A stretch of 64,000 nt of DNA from JACCZH01 sp963729445 (lineage in GTDB: Bacteria > Chloroflexota > Chloroflexia > Thermomicrobiales > CFX8), in NCBI GenBank assembly GCA_963729445.1, contig CAVSNU010000003.1:1054001-1118000 (forward strand). The letters are read 5' to 3'. Below the pieces are notes generated by a model that was not told where the DNA came from, did not search any database, and saw only the letters and a list, made by a program, of their open reading frames with translations. This document shows positions 9,363 to 18,524 of the stretch, piece by piece (position 1 is the stretch's first letter; every line of letters begins with the position of its first letter). The translations under genes were made by a program, and so were the position numbers.

Positions 9363-9745
9363 TGCGAAAAGAAGTGATCAAGCTCGACGGAGCAGGAGCA
9401 AATCCGATTCTCTCGCCCGCGATCAAGTACAGGGATCTCGTCTTCACGGCCGGAATGATCGGTCGTGACCCGAAGACGGGCCAACTCGTACCCGGAGGGA
9501 TTCGCGAACAATCTCAACAAACGCTAGAGAATATCAAGACAGCGCTGGAAGCGGCGGGGACCTCTTTGGACAATGTGTTGAAGGCGTCTTGTTTTGTTGC
9601 GAACCTCGATGACCGTCCGGCCTTCAACGAGGTGTACCAACAGTACTTCCGGTCCGACCCGCCAGTTCGAACGTGCGTCCAGGCCGGTCGGCTTGGCGAT
9701 GGGGTTCTTGTCGAGGTGGATGTGATCGCTGGTACGTCCGAATAA
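9363..9745 (+). CDS. RidA/YjgF-family enamine/imine deaminase
   Basis: A 127-residue soluble protein of the YjgF/YER057c/UK114 family, which forms trimers and hydrolyses reactive enamines and imines made by PLP enzymes or amino-acid oxidases. Family markers are DLVFTAGMIGRDPKTG, the helix QQTLENIKTALEAAG, and the C-terminal RTCVQAGRLGDG with its conserved arginine, followed by VEVDVIA. The start at 9363 has an excellent GGAGGG site; a longer upstream frame overlapping the permease is not supported. Its position between transporter and creatininase suggests detoxification of an intermediate from the imported compound. Confidence 0.9.
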
Positions 9746-9872
9746 CAGATTTGATCGGTTGCATATCGATGTGGAGCACGCGGTGCAGAGGTGATACGAC
9801 GATGGTCGTTGAGCTTTCTGCCGTTTGGATGCAGTGGCAGGAGCGTGCTCTACGAGTGGGACGAGGGTGTAC

Positions 9873-10715
9873 GTGAAACGTGTAATGATGCGAGAACTAT
9901 CGTGGTCGCAGATTGAGCCACTGGCCAACGACAAGACCATCGTGATTGTTCCGACAGCGGCGACCGAGCAGCATGGACGACATCTTCCCATCGAAGTCGA
10001 TTGCCGCATCGTCGAGGAAGTCGCGAAGCGCGCGGCCGAGCGCGTTGCGGACACGACGCCTGTCCTCGTGGCACCGACGCTCAGCTTCGGCGTCTCGGGC
10101 TATCATATGGGTTTCCCTGGCTCTCTCACGCTGAGCATGGCGACGTTCATTACCGTGGTTGAGGAATTGTGCGAATCGTTGATTCATCATGGCTTTCGGC
10201 GCATTCTGATCCTCAATGGGCACGGCGGCAACAATGATCCGAACAAGATTGCTGCCCGAAATGTCGCTGACAGGACCGGAGTTGCGGTCGCAGCTGCGTC
10301 GTATTGGAATGTTGCGGCGGATGAGCTCGCGCCGTTCCAAGACAACGAGGTCGATGCGATTCCGGGTCATGCCTGCGGATTTGAAACGGCGTGCATGATG
10401 GTGCTACGGCCGGAACTCGTCACCGAGGACGCGATGTTCTCATCTCCCGCGGCGTCCGCTGGACGCGGTGAGTACTTCAAGAAGCGACTCCAGTGGCGTG
10501 AGGCCAAGGTGCAATTACCTCAGCAGGCCGGAGTTGTGCGAGAGCACGGGTGGGATGGCGATCCGACCAAAGGTACCCCTGAGAAGGGCGAGAAGTACCT
10601 GAGTTTGATTGAGAATCGGCTCGCCGACTTCCTGCTCACGTTCGCCTCGGGTGCACCATTCGAGGCACGTTTCGCGTTTACCCATAGCAATGGATCGCAA
10701 TTGGTCCGTTCGTGA
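9873..10715 (+). CDS. Creatininase-family amidohydrolase
   Basis: About 280 residues of the creatininase superfamily, metal-dependent hydrolases of cyclic amides and related bonds. Metal ligands are seen in TEQHGRHLPIEVDCR (E, H and D), NGHGGNN, and the downstream glutamate in PGHACGFETACMM. The family includes creatinine amidohydrolase, formamidopyrimidine hydrolases and the mycofactocin protease, so the substrate is uncertain. The GTG at 9873 is chosen because GAGG lies 6 bases upstream; ATG codons at 9885 and 9888 are alternatives. It is the last gene of the GntR-linked operon and is followed by a strong hairpin. Confidence 0.85.
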   Translation: MKRVMMRELSWSQIEPLANDKTIVIVPTAATEQHGRHLPIEVDCRIVEEVAKRAAERVADTTPVLVAPTLSFGVSGYHMGFPGSLTLSMATFITVVEELCESLIHHGFRRILILNGHGGNNDPNKIAARNVADRTGVAVAAASYWNVAADELAPFQDNEVDAIPGHACGFETACMMVLRPELVTEDAMFSSPAASAGRGEYFKKRLQWREAKVQLPQQAGVVREHGWDGDPTKGTPEKGEKYLSLIENRLADFLLTFASGAPFEARFAFTHSNGSQLVRS

Positions 10716-10739
10716 CCGCTGTGTAAATATCCCATCAGC

Positions 10740-10778
10740 ATGGACATGCCCCTCGAGTGGCCGGAGGGGCATGTCCAT
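10740..10778 (+). terminator. Hairpin closing the creatininase operon
   Basis: A perfect 15-bp inverted repeat: ATGGACATGCCCCTC (10740-10754), a 9-base loop, then GAGGGGCATGTCCAT (10764-10778). It lies 25 bases after the creatininase stop. There is no T-run, so it may act as a Rho-assisted terminator or an mRNA 3' stabiliser. Confidence 0.6.
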
Positions 10779-11593
10779 TACATCTCCGCGCTCATTCGAT
10801 ACGTCCCGTTGCAGCGACGTTGTTATGCTGAGCACCGCGGATCATCCGCTGCCTCACACACTGATCCATCGAGTAATAATCAACGTTACCCGAAGCCTCA
10901 TTAGGAACGTACAGAGGTGTGATCTAGAGCTACCCTCCGTACTTCAATCACCGTCAGATGATCCGGTTTCCTTTGCCCAGCTGGATCGCGAGCAACGCTG
11001 CAGACGCAGTACGACAGTTCGCGGAGCACCACAACAATGACGTGATTTTCAACGCGTGTTTGGGTCTGCACGCAGGTACGCAAACTGGATATCGACGTGC
11101 TGGCACGGCTGCGGGTGGGAACACCACCGATCATCGTGCAACAGCACACTCTTGGTCGGGATGTTCGCATCCACACCGTTCAGAATCAGGCATTTCCGAC
11201 GGAGGTGCTCGCCCCCGGAATCGACTACCGCTTCGAGAATGAGGGAACCGAATATTGTCCGGCCACTGCATCTGGTGAAGTCATTGAACGATGTTGCCGT
11301 GTGACGGAAGGTGAAGGATTGGTCGTCGCCAGGTTCGACTTTCGCGTTACAGCGGCGGGTCACTGATACTGCCTTGAGATGCACACTGGTCAGCCAATTG
11401 CCCAGGCAATTCTCGACACCTACACGCGCACGCCAGAGTAGACGTGATGGACTGAATGGCGTGGGGAAACCTAACGCTGCTGCACGCCCCGGGACGAAGA
11501 TGCCACCTACATGCAAACGTTCATCGATCTGAAGACCATGTCTCCGATGACGTCGCCGGTATTTTCGTCCTCATGATGTTCGCCGGCCCCCGC
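10779..11593. other. Gap with an unidentified plus-strand frame at 11049-11366
   Basis: About 800 bases between convergent genes. One plus-strand frame (open from about 11049 to 11366) reads like protein, with segments LDIDVLARLRVGTPPIIVQQ and PTEVLAPGIDYRFENEG, but it has no ribosome site and no family I can name. It may be a gene remnant. Nothing else was found. Confidence 0.3.
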
Positions 11594-12790
11594 CTACGGG
11601 ATCTCCCGGATCTGGGGGGAACGGACGAACATGACCAAGCCCAGGATGACGAGGACGCCGGCCATCGTTGTCACCGTCCACTGCACGCCGATCCACTCAC
11701 TGGCGACCCCTGCGCCGAGGGTACCGAGTGGCACCATTCCCCGGTTCAGGAAGAAGATGCTCATCACCCTGCCGCGCATCTCGTCGGAGGAGAGCGTCTG
11801 TAACAGCGTGTTGTTCAACGCCATATAGGTCGTCTGGCCGGCGCCGACACCGAGCAGTAGCGCGTAGGACACGGCTGGGTGTGGTGACTGGCTGAACAGC
11901 AACAGCATGACCCCGAACATGATCATGACGATGAGCATCACCTTGCCCCGGTGTCGCATGCCGGACAGTGCGGCGATCGTCAGCGCCCCAATCATCGCGC
12001 CGACGCCCGTGAACGAGACCAGCAGACCATACCCCTCGTTGCCGACGCCCAGCACCTGGTCTGCAAAGATCGGCAGGAGGGTCATGTAGGGCATCCCGAA
12101 GATCATCGGCACCAGGGCTAGGACGATCAGCCCTCTCAGCTGCGGGTTGCCCCGGATGTAGCTCAAACCCTCGGCGATCGACGCCAGCAGCGACTTTCTC
12201 TCCAACGAGCGGGTGATAGGAGGGATGGTCATCAGCGCGAGGGCGGTTATCAGGATGATGAACGAGAGCCCATTCACCAGGAAGACGCCGCCGATGCCGA
12301 TAATGGTGATCATGATCCCGCCCAGCGACCCACCCAGGATGCGCGTCAGGTTCATCGTGGCCGAGTTCAAGGCGATGGCGTTCATCAGGCTCTCGCGCGG
12401 GACGATGTCCGACATCAAGGCCTGGCGGGTCGGCATGTTGATGCTCATGAAGATGCCGCGCAGCGCGCCAATTGCCAGGACGTGCCAGACCTCTACCAGG
12501 CCGGTGAACACGAGGAATGCCAGCAGGAGTGCCAGGCACATCGCGAAACTCTGGGTTCCCTGCATCAACCGGCGACGCTCGACCCGGTCGGCAAGCGCGC
12601 CGCCGAACAGCGTGAAGACGAGGATCGGCGCCGCTCGAAAGAAGGCCAGCAGGCCCAGATACGTGCCGCTACCGGTCAACTGCCACATCAGCCAGCCCAG
12701 CGCGATCTGGTCCATCCAATCGCCCGTATTGGCGATCACCGTCCCGATCCAGTAGAGCCTGAAGTTGCGGTAGCGCAGCGAGGAGAACAT
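11594..12790 (-). CDS. MFS exporter, MFS_3 (EntS-like) type
   Basis: A membrane protein of about 398 residues with 12 predicted helices that would export a small molecule using the proton gradient. It begins with the typical SSLRYRNFRLYWIGTVIANTG and WMDQIALGWLMWQLTGS, has the loop motif GGALADRVERRRLM, and the central RQALMSDIVPRESLMNAIAL that marks the EntS/MFS_3 group. The ATG at 12790 is chosen by comparison with the family. The frame is open to 12940 and no clear ribosome site precedes 12790, so the start is uncertain. It is divergent from the helicase gene and not in an operon. Confidence 0.85.
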   Translation of the reverse strand: MFSSLRYRNFRLYWIGTVIANTGDWMDQIALGWLMWQLTGSGTYLGLLAFFRAAPILVFTLFGGALADRVERRRLMQGTQSFAMCLALLLAFLVFTGLVEVWHVLAIGALRGIFMSINMPTRQALMSDIVPRESLMNAIALNSATMNLTRILGGSLGGIMITIIGIGGVFLVNGLSFIILITALALMTIPPITRSLERKSLLASIAEGLSYIRGNPQLRGLIVLALVPMIFGMPYMTLLPIFADQVLGVGNEGYGLLVSFTGVGAMIGALTIAALSGMRHRGKVMLIVMIMFGVMLLLFSQSPHPAVSYALLLGVGAGQTTYMALNNTLLQTLSSDEMRGRVMSIFFLNRGMVPLGTLGAGVASEWIGVQWTVTTMAGVLVILGLVMFVRSPQIREIP

Positions 12791-13134
12791 CTGCGCCTGA
12801 AAGAGTGTATTGGGCAGGAGATAACGTAACGTGCCCTTGCCACTCGAGTGACGGGCGCGTGAAGTCCGGCGATGGATCCCTGGCAATCTGGCTATCGACG
12901 CTTCCTCCCCTGGCCGGAAACCCGAAGGGTAGTCTCGCACCCCTGGAGACGACGGTCAACAGCTACCGGAGAGGGGCGTTCAGTGGTGGTTGGTATACTC
13001 GGGGTGTAATGTTCGGCAGCCTTATGGCGAGTGAGTAGTCGCAAAGTTCCGCGCTTTCTGCATAGCGATTCACGTCCGTATCGATCCTTCAGCCTGCGCT
13101 CGGACCGGTCGGTTGCGGTAGACGATGTTGGCAT

Positions 13135-16020
13135 ATGAACGTATCGACTGAAACCGCGGAGTCACTAGAACAGTTCTCCGCGCTCTATCCGTTCCCCCTC
13201 GACGACTTCCAGGTTGAAGCAATTGAGACCTTCCTGGAGGGTGATTCGGTCATGGTCGCGGCCCCCACGGGCACCGGCAAGACGGTCGTGGCCGAGTTTG
13301 GCGTCTATGAGTCGTTCCGCCGTGGCGGGAAAGTCATCTACACCACCCCCATCAAAGCGCTATCAAATCAAAAATTTCGCGACCTGCGCGTGATCTACGG
13401 TCAGGAAGTGGGGCTGCTCACCGGAGACGTTACCGAGAACTCCGGCGCCCCCATTATCGTGATGACGACCGAAGTCCTCCGCAACATGCTCTTGCAAACG
13501 CCCTGGGACGTCGACATCGTCGATTGCGTCATTTTTGACGAGGTCCACTACATCGCGGACACTGAGCGCGGCACCACCTGGGAAGAGGCGATCATCCTCT
13601 GTCCCAAGCACATCCAGTTGATCTGCCTCTCGGCGACGGTCTCCAACGCCGACGAGATCGCGGCCTGGATCAGCCGTACCCATCGGCCGGTCAAGCTCAT
13701 CACTCACAACGAGCGCGCGATCCCGCTGGCGCTCTATTACTACCTGGATAAGAAGCTGCGCCCGGTCATCGATCACAATGGTCAGCAGGTGGGCGACTTT
13801 CCCAAAGTGGGCGGTGAGATCCACCAGCGCGCCAAACGCGGCGGCTTAAGCCCGAGCCAGATGCGCAAACAGGCAGAGAGCGAAGAGCCGCAGCCCTGGG
13901 AGATCCTGACCGCGATGAAGGCCAAGGACATGCTGCCGGCGATCTACTTCCTGTTCTCGCGCCGCGACTGCGAAGAGAACGCCCGCCGCTACTCGATGAT
14001 GCGTCCCAACCTGGTCCGCGACGAACTTACCCGCACCCGCATCCAGGCCACGCTCGACGCGCATCTGGGCGCGCTGCGCGAGGAAGACCGTGACCTCGCG
14101 CAGGTGAAGCTGATCACCGCGCTCGCCATTGAGGGCATCGGGTTCCACCACGCCGGTCTGCTCCCACTTCTCAAGCAGCTTGTCGAGGTGCTCTTCACCC
14201 GGGGCCTGATGCAGGTTGTTTTTGCGACCGATACGCTGGCGCTCGGCGTCAACATGCCAGCTCGCTCGGTGGTGATCGGCCGGATGAGCAAGTGGGACGG
14301 CCGGCGGCAGAGAATGCTCACGCCGAACGAATTCTCACAGATGGCGGGCCGTGCCGGGCGACGCGGCATGGACCTCAAGGGCAACATCGTCGTTCCGTAC
14401 TCACCCTGGGTGCCATTCACGGAGGTGCTCAAGATCGCAACCGGCGAGCTCGAGCCGGTCATCAGCGCGTTCGCCATTCGCTACAACACCGTCCTGAACC
14501 TGTGGGACCCGCCACACGGCCACCGCGTCCGGCAGGTGCTGGAGCAAACCCTCGCGCAGTTCCAGTCCGCGCGCAAGGTGCGCGAGCTTGAGGACGAGAT
14601 TGTCGGGATTGGCGAGCGCATCGGCACGATTCCACGCGGTTGTCTGATCGGCCTGGACGCTGGTGACGAGCTGCTGGACGAGTACCGCACCTTCAACCAC
14701 TCGATCACGGCCTTGCGCGGAAAGGAACGCAACCTCGAACGTGAAGTACGCAACCTCGAAGAGCGTATCGAGAGCCGGCCGTGGCCCACGCCGGGACGTC
14801 AGGCGCTCAGGAGGGTGTTCCGCACATCCGAGCCCGGCATCGTCGTGCATAGCGGGGAACACGGTTGGGGCGTTTACCTCGGGCCCACACGAATGGGCGG
14901 CATCGGGCTCTTTCTGTTTGGTACCTCAGTCAAGCTGCTCACCCAGTACAAAGAGATCGACTACATGCCGTCGCCCGATCTCGCGATCGAAGTTCCCGGT
15001 GAGCTGCTCGAGATCGAACAGCCGGTGGACCTCGACGTCGATGCATCCAACCGGGTCATCGCCGAGGTGCAGAGCCAGCTGGCCAAACTGCCGTTGCCGG
15101 ATCTCGAGCGTCAGATCCTGGACCACCGGGAGACGATTGCTCAGCGCCACGCGGCGGCCCGCCAGCGGTTGGCCGACCAGATCAACGCGGTCCGTGAACA
15201 GATCGAGGACGCCGAGCGGCGGCGTCTCGCCCACCCCTGTCATGCGTGTCCGCGCCGCAAGGAGCACCAGAGGAACCTGCGCGTCGCCGAGTCGCTGGAG
15301 CAGGAGCGCGCCCACGTCGAACGTAATCTGACCGAAGAGATTACCGGAGAAAAGGAGCGCATTCGCGGCATTATCCGCGGCATCAGCAACGTCCTCCATC
15401 GCTTCGATTACCTGCATCGCGGCTACCCAACCGCCAAGACCGACCTGCTCGCCGACATCTTCGACCGCAACGGTCTGGTGATCTGCGAGATGATCGACCG
15501 CGGGTTGATCGACGCACTCTCGCCCGCCGACGTCGCCGAGGTCTTCTCCTGGTACGCGTTCGACCGCGACTCACGCCTGCGCAACACCTTCAACCTGCCC
15601 AACCATCTCGTGCTCCTCCGCCGGCGCCTTGAGGATCTGGAGCAGCGCGTCGTCGCCAGCGAGCGCTCCAACGGGCTCTTCATCTCCACCGGCCACAACG
15701 CCGGTTTCTACGGCGGCATGCGCGCATGGTGCAACGGCGCGAGCATGGCCCAGGTGATCGAGCATATCGACATGAGCGAGGGTGACCTGGTCCTCACGTT
15801 CAACAAGACCATTGACCTGATGCGCCAGGTACGCGAGATGTTCGGGTCGGTCGCGCCGGATCACCCGCTGCGAGCGACCCTCCGGCAGGCTGAGGTCCTG
15901 GTGCGGCGCGACATCGTCGAGCAATCGTTGATCCTTGGCATCATGCCGGTTACCCGGGACGAAGACGAATCCGGCGAAGACGAGGATGACGTCCCGCCCG
16001 ACGTGGACGCTGATCAGTAG
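13135..16020 (+). CDS. Ski2/Mtr4-like (HelY-type) DEAD/DEAH helicase
   Basis: A 961-residue superfamily 2 helicase related to eukaryotic Ski2/Mtr4 and actinobacterial HelY, expected to unwind RNA or structured nucleic acid with ATP. Walker A is APTGTGKT (about residue 43), motif Ia is TTPIKALSNQKFR, the DEVH box is IFDEVHYIADTERG, motif III is LSATVSN, and motif VI is QMAGRAGRRGMD. After the helicase core come coiled-coil arch-like segments, a cysteine cluster (HPCHACPRRK) and a C-terminal DSHCT-like domain (MRAWCNGASMAQVIEH). The acidic tail (EDESGEDEDD) is probably disordered. It is transcribed alone; the next promoter begins 14 bases after its stop. Confidence 0.9.
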   Translation: MNVSTETAESLEQFSALYPFPLDDFQVEAIETFLEGDSVMVAAPTGTGKTVVAEFGVYESFRRGGKVIYTTPIKALSNQKFRDLRVIYGQEVGLLTGDVTENSGAPIIVMTTEVLRNMLLQTPWDVDIVDCVIFDEVHYIADTERGTTWEEAIILCPKHIQLICLSATVSNADEIAAWISRTHRPVKLITHNERAIPLALYYYLDKKLRPVIDHNGQQVGDFPKVGGEIHQRAKRGGLSPSQMRKQAESEEPQPWEILTAMKAKDMLPAIYFLFSRRDCEENARRYSMMRPNLVRDELTRTRIQATLDAHLGALREEDRDLAQVKLITALAIEGIGFHHAGLLPLLKQLVEVLFTRGLMQVVFATDTLALGVNMPARSVVIGRMSKWDGRRQRMLTPNEFSQMAGRAGRRGMDLKGNIVVPYSPWVPFTEVLKIATGELEPVISAFAIRYNTVLNLWDPPHGHRVRQVLEQTLAQFQSARKVRELEDEIVGIGERIGTIPRGCLIGLDAGDELLDEYRTFNHSITALRGKERNLEREVRNLEERIESRPWPTPGRQALRRVFRTSEPGIVVHSGEHGWGVYLGPTRMGGIGLFLFGTSVKLLTQYKEIDYMPSPDLAIEVPGELLEIEQPVDLDVDASNRVIAEVQSQLAKLPLPDLERQILDHRETIAQRHAAARQRLADQINAVREQIEDAERRRLAHPCHACPRRKEHQRNLRVAESLEQERAHVERNLTEEITGEKERIRGIIRGISNVLHRFDYLHRGYPTAKTDLLADIFDRNGLVICEMIDRGLIDALSPADVAEVFSWYAFDRDSRLRNTFNLPNHLVLLRRRLEDLEQRVVASERSNGLFISTGHNAGFYGGMRAWCNGASMAQVIEHIDMSEGDLVLTFNKTIDLMRQVREMFGSVAPDHPLRATLRQAEVLVRRDIVEQSLILGIMPVTRDEDESGEDEDDVPPDVDADQ

Positions 16021-16033
16021 CCAGCGGCGTGCC

Positions 16034-16062
16034 TTGACAGAAGCGCCGGCATCTCGTATTCT
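16034..16062 (+). promoter_or_regulatory. Promoter of the lysX leader
   Basis: A near-ideal sigma-70-type promoter: TTGACA (16034-16039), 17-base spacer, TATTCT (16057-16062). Transcription would begin near 16069, about 60 bases before the T-box stem I motifs, and would run into the T-box leader of lysX. Confidence 0.7.
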
Positions 16063-16104
16063 GCTCGGCAGACAACTTGGCGCTCCATCGGCAACGATGA
16101 GGAC

Positions 16105-16390
16105 GAGTAACCGGCGCAAACAGTACAGAGAACCGCGGTAGCTGTGAAGCGGGACTGGGAACGCCGGCGAATAAGACCTCGGAGCTTCGTCCCGAACAGC
16201 GTGTCTGCACGGCACGCTCAGTAGGCGGCGACGGGATAGATGCCCGTTACCCCATCTCGGTCAGGCACCTCTAGCGCATTCAGGCAAGTCTGACCGGCGG
16301 AGGCCGTTGCTCGTGAGGGCGCGGCGCAGTGGGGTGGTACCACGAGATTGACACCGCTCGTCCCCAACCGGGGATCGGCGGTTTTTTGTT
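16105..16390 (+). promoter_or_regulatory. T-box leader upstream of lysX, probable Lys (AAG) specifier
   Basis: Hallmarks in order are AGAGAA (16127-16132), TGTGAAGCGG, and a specifier-loop region reading GAAT-AAG-ACC-TCGGAG with AAG at 16173-16175. Next come CAGTAGG, then CCCGTTACC, and finally the T-box bulge GGGTGGTACCACG (about 16332-16344). A GC-rich hairpin (about 16353-16380) ending in six Ts (16382-16387) forms the terminator. T-box RNAs read the charging state of a specific tRNA; uncharged tRNA stabilises the antiterminator. AAG would pair with tRNA-Lys, fitting lysX downstream. The register is inferred from the ACC-TCGGAG context, with one extra U after GAA, so the specifier is probable rather than certain. 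Confidence 0.75.
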
Positions 16391-16537
16391 GCCTCTGATT
16401 CTTTCAACCACGGTGTAACAGTACGCAAGCCCGGTCGTCATGGTCATCTCAAGATGACCGTCAGACGTTCGGATAACTGCTGAAGTCAATCGTATTCCGG
16501 AGCAGTAAACGTTCCTGAGCACCAATGGGAGGCAACC

Positions 16538-16801
16538 ATGCACCTGGCATCTGACATCACGAAGTTGACCGGCTCCGCTGCCGGACAAATGGACCGCGTG
16601 CTCACCTCCGTAACCCGTGTGAAACAAGCCGTTCTCAAACGCGTTGCGCGTCCTAAACAGAACGGGCAGCAATCAGAGCCAAGCCGGCCTGCTGCTGTCC
16701 TGCTGCGGATTCGTCGTGTACGCGCCTGTATTCATGAAAGAGAACGGTTCCATGTCTTCGACCCCTCGTATCGCCATCGTCCACGGTCCGCTCCGCGTTG
16801 A
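16538..16801 (+). CDS. Possible small leader protein before lysX
   Basis: An 87-codon frame with a very good ribosome site (GGGAGGCAACC before the ATG at 16538), lying between the T-box terminator and lysX and overlapping the lysX start by 50 bases. The first half (MHLASDITKLTGSAAGQMDR) is plausible protein; the second half is arginine-rich and may be a shadow. It has no zinc-binding cysteine pairs, so it is not LysW, the carrier protein expected beside lysX. It could be a translated leader whose ribosomes feed lysX translation, or spurious. Confidence 0.35.
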   Translation: MHLASDITKLTGSAAGQMDRVLTSVTRVKQAVLKRVARPKQNGQQSEPSRPAAVLLRIRRVRACIHERERFHVFDPSYRHRPRSAPR

Positions 16802-17672
16802 GGAGCGGTTGCTCTTCGCTGCTTTTGAGCAGCGCGGCATCCCTTACGATCGCATCGACGACCGCTCGATCATCCTCGACCCTGAAGAGCGTTCGGCAGC
16901 CTGGGATTACGACGTCGTCCTGGCCCGGGGTGTTGCCCAGCAGCGCACCTTTCACACGGTGACGATGCTTGAAGCGCTCGGCATCCGAACGATCAACTCG
17001 TCCGCCGTCCTCGAACAGTGCAACGACAAGCTCCGCACGTCGGCCGTCCTGGCTCGTGCCGGAATTCCACAGCCCCGGCTGCAGGTCGCCTTCACGCCCG
17101 AGAGCGCGCTTGAGGCCATTGAAACGTTTGGCTACCCGGTCGTGCTCAAGCCACCGGTCGGCTCGTGGGGCAGGCTGCTCGCCAAGGTCAACGACCGCGA
17201 AGCAGCCGAGGCGCTGTTGGAGCACAAGCAGACACTCGGCTCGTTCCACCACAGCACCTACTACATCCAGGAGTACATCGAGAAGAACGGCCGGGACATT
17301 CGCGCCTTCGTCATCGACGGCGAAACGATCGGCGCGATCTACCGCTCGTCGGAACACTGGATCACCAATACCGCTCGTGGCGGTCAGGCGACCAACTGCC
17401 CGGTGACGGCGGAGCTGGCCGATCTGTGCGCCCGCGCCGCTACAGCTGTCGGCGGCGGTATCCTGGCGGTGGACCTCTTCGAGCACCCCGAACGCGGTCT
17501 GCTCATCAACGAGATCAACGCCACCATGGAGTTCCGCAACAGCATCGAGACGACCGGCGTGGATATTCCTGGACGCATCGTCGATTACACACTGGCTGTC
17601 GCCCAGGGACGGCCATACAACCTGGCAGCACACCCATCCCGACGGTCAGCTCCGGTTGCGGGAGCGGTGTAA
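16752..17672 (+). CDS. lysX: LysX-type ATP-grasp ligase (LysW-aminoadipate ligase)
   Basis: About 306 residues of the RimK/LysX ATP-grasp family. LysX joins alpha-aminoadipate to the C-terminus of the carrier LysW in the bacterial aminoadipate route to lysine; related ArgX uses glutamate for arginine. Visible features are the start (RIAIVHGPLRVEERLLF), the ATP-grasp lysine in YPVVLKPPVGSWGRLLAKV, and the metal-binding end LLINEINATMEFRNSIETTG. The NATMEF motif is typical of this subgroup. The ATG at 16752 is preferred; 16734 is an alternative. Its stop overlaps the lysZ start (TAATG), so the two are translationally coupled. The lysine-type T-box upstream favours the lysine role. Confidence 0.85.
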   Translation: MSSTPRIAIVHGPLRVEERLLFAAFEQRGIPYDRIDDRSIILDPEERSAAWDYDVVLARGVAQQRTFHTVTMLEALGIRTINSSAVLEQCNDKLRTSAVLARAGIPQPRLQVAFTPESALEAIETFGYPVVLKPPVGSWGRLLAKVNDREAAEALLEHKQTLGSFHHSTYYIQEYIEKNGRDIRAFVIDGETIGAIYRSSEHWITNTARGGQATNCPVTAELADLCARAATAVGGGILAVDLFEHPERGLLINEINATMEFRNSIETTGVDIPGRIVDYTLAVAQGRPYNLAAHPSRRSAPVAGAV

Positions 17673-18502
17673 TGGAGAACCTCATCGTCGTCAAGCTAGG
17701 TGGCAGCGCGGGTATCGACTGGAGTTCGATTCTGGACGAGATCGCCGGCCTCTGGCCGGCACAACCCATCGTGTTTGTCCATGGCGCCAACGCGGCGCTG
17801 GACGCGTTCATGCGCAGCCAGGGCAGGGAACCGCAGCTTGTCACATCAGCGAGCGGTCAAACCAGCCGGTTCACCAACCAGGAAACGATGGATGATTTCC
17901 TGGCAGTCTACGCTGGCCGCACAAACAAGCGGCTGGTCGAAGCGCTCCAGGCACGTGGCGTAAATGCCGTGGGCTTGAGCGGGATCGACGGCGGCATCGT
18001 ACGCGGCGAACGGCGTGACGCACTGCGTGTCGTAGAGAACGGCAAGTCGAAAGTGCTGCGGGGAGATTACTCAGGTAGCCTGACAGAGGTGCAACCCCAT
18101 CTCCTGAACCTCCTGCTCCAGAACGGCTACCTGCCGGTCGTGACCCCGCCGGCGCTCTCCACCAGTGGCGAGGCGATCAACGTCGATGGTGACAAGCTCG
18201 CGATGCGCCTGGCAATCGCACTCAAGGCGCGCTCGCTGGTCATCCTGTCGAACACACCGGGATTGCTCGCTGACGTGCATGCTCCGGAGTCACTGATCCG
18301 GCATGTCGACGTCACCAACGACTCCTCGGCGTCCGCAGCGTTAGCGGCTGCGGAGGGCCGCATGAAAAAGAAGGTGTTGTCCGGAATGGAGGCGGTACGC
18401 CAGGGAGTACCGACCGTCGTCTTCGGTGACGCCCGCGTCGCGACGCCCATCGCGGCCGCACAACGGGGCAGAGGGACGGTGTTCTCAGGCGCATCTGTGT
18501 AG
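17672..18502 (+). CDS. lysZ: LysZ-type amino-acid kinase ([LysW]-aminoadipate kinase)
   Basis: A 276-residue member of the ArgB/amino-acid kinase family that phosphorylates the LysW-bound aminoadipate made by LysX. The nucleotide site KLGGSAG is at residues 8-14 and VFVHGANAALD follows. The segment SRFTNQETMDDFLAVYAGRT with NKRLVEALQARGVNAVGLSG is characteristic of LysZ rather than free acetylglutamate kinases. C-terminal LSNTPGLLADV and GRMKKKVLSGMEA contribute the ATP lid. The next enzymes (LysY, LysJ, LysK) and LysW are not in this window. An ArgB-like role in LysW-mediated arginine synthesis is the main alternative. Confidence 0.87.
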   Translation: MENLIVVKLGGSAGIDWSSILDEIAGLWPAQPIVFVHGANAALDAFMRSQGREPQLVTSASGQTSRFTNQETMDDFLAVYAGRTNKRLVEALQARGVNAVGLSGIDGGIVRGERRDALRVVENGKSKVLRGDYSGSLTEVQPHLLNLLLQNGYLPVVTPPALSTSGEAINVDGDKLAMRLAIALKARSLVILSNTPGLLADVHAPESLIRHVDVTNDSSASAALAAAEGRMKKKVLSGMEAVRQGVPTVVFGDARVATPIAAAQRGRGTVFSGASV

Positions 18503-18524
18503 CCCAGGGTGCCAGGGATCCATG

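Noticed and set aside
17165..17671. N-terminal extension of lysZ inside lysX
   Set aside because: It overlaps a conserved ATP-grasp gene in another frame; the ATG at 17672 in the TAATG overlap fits the kinase family start.
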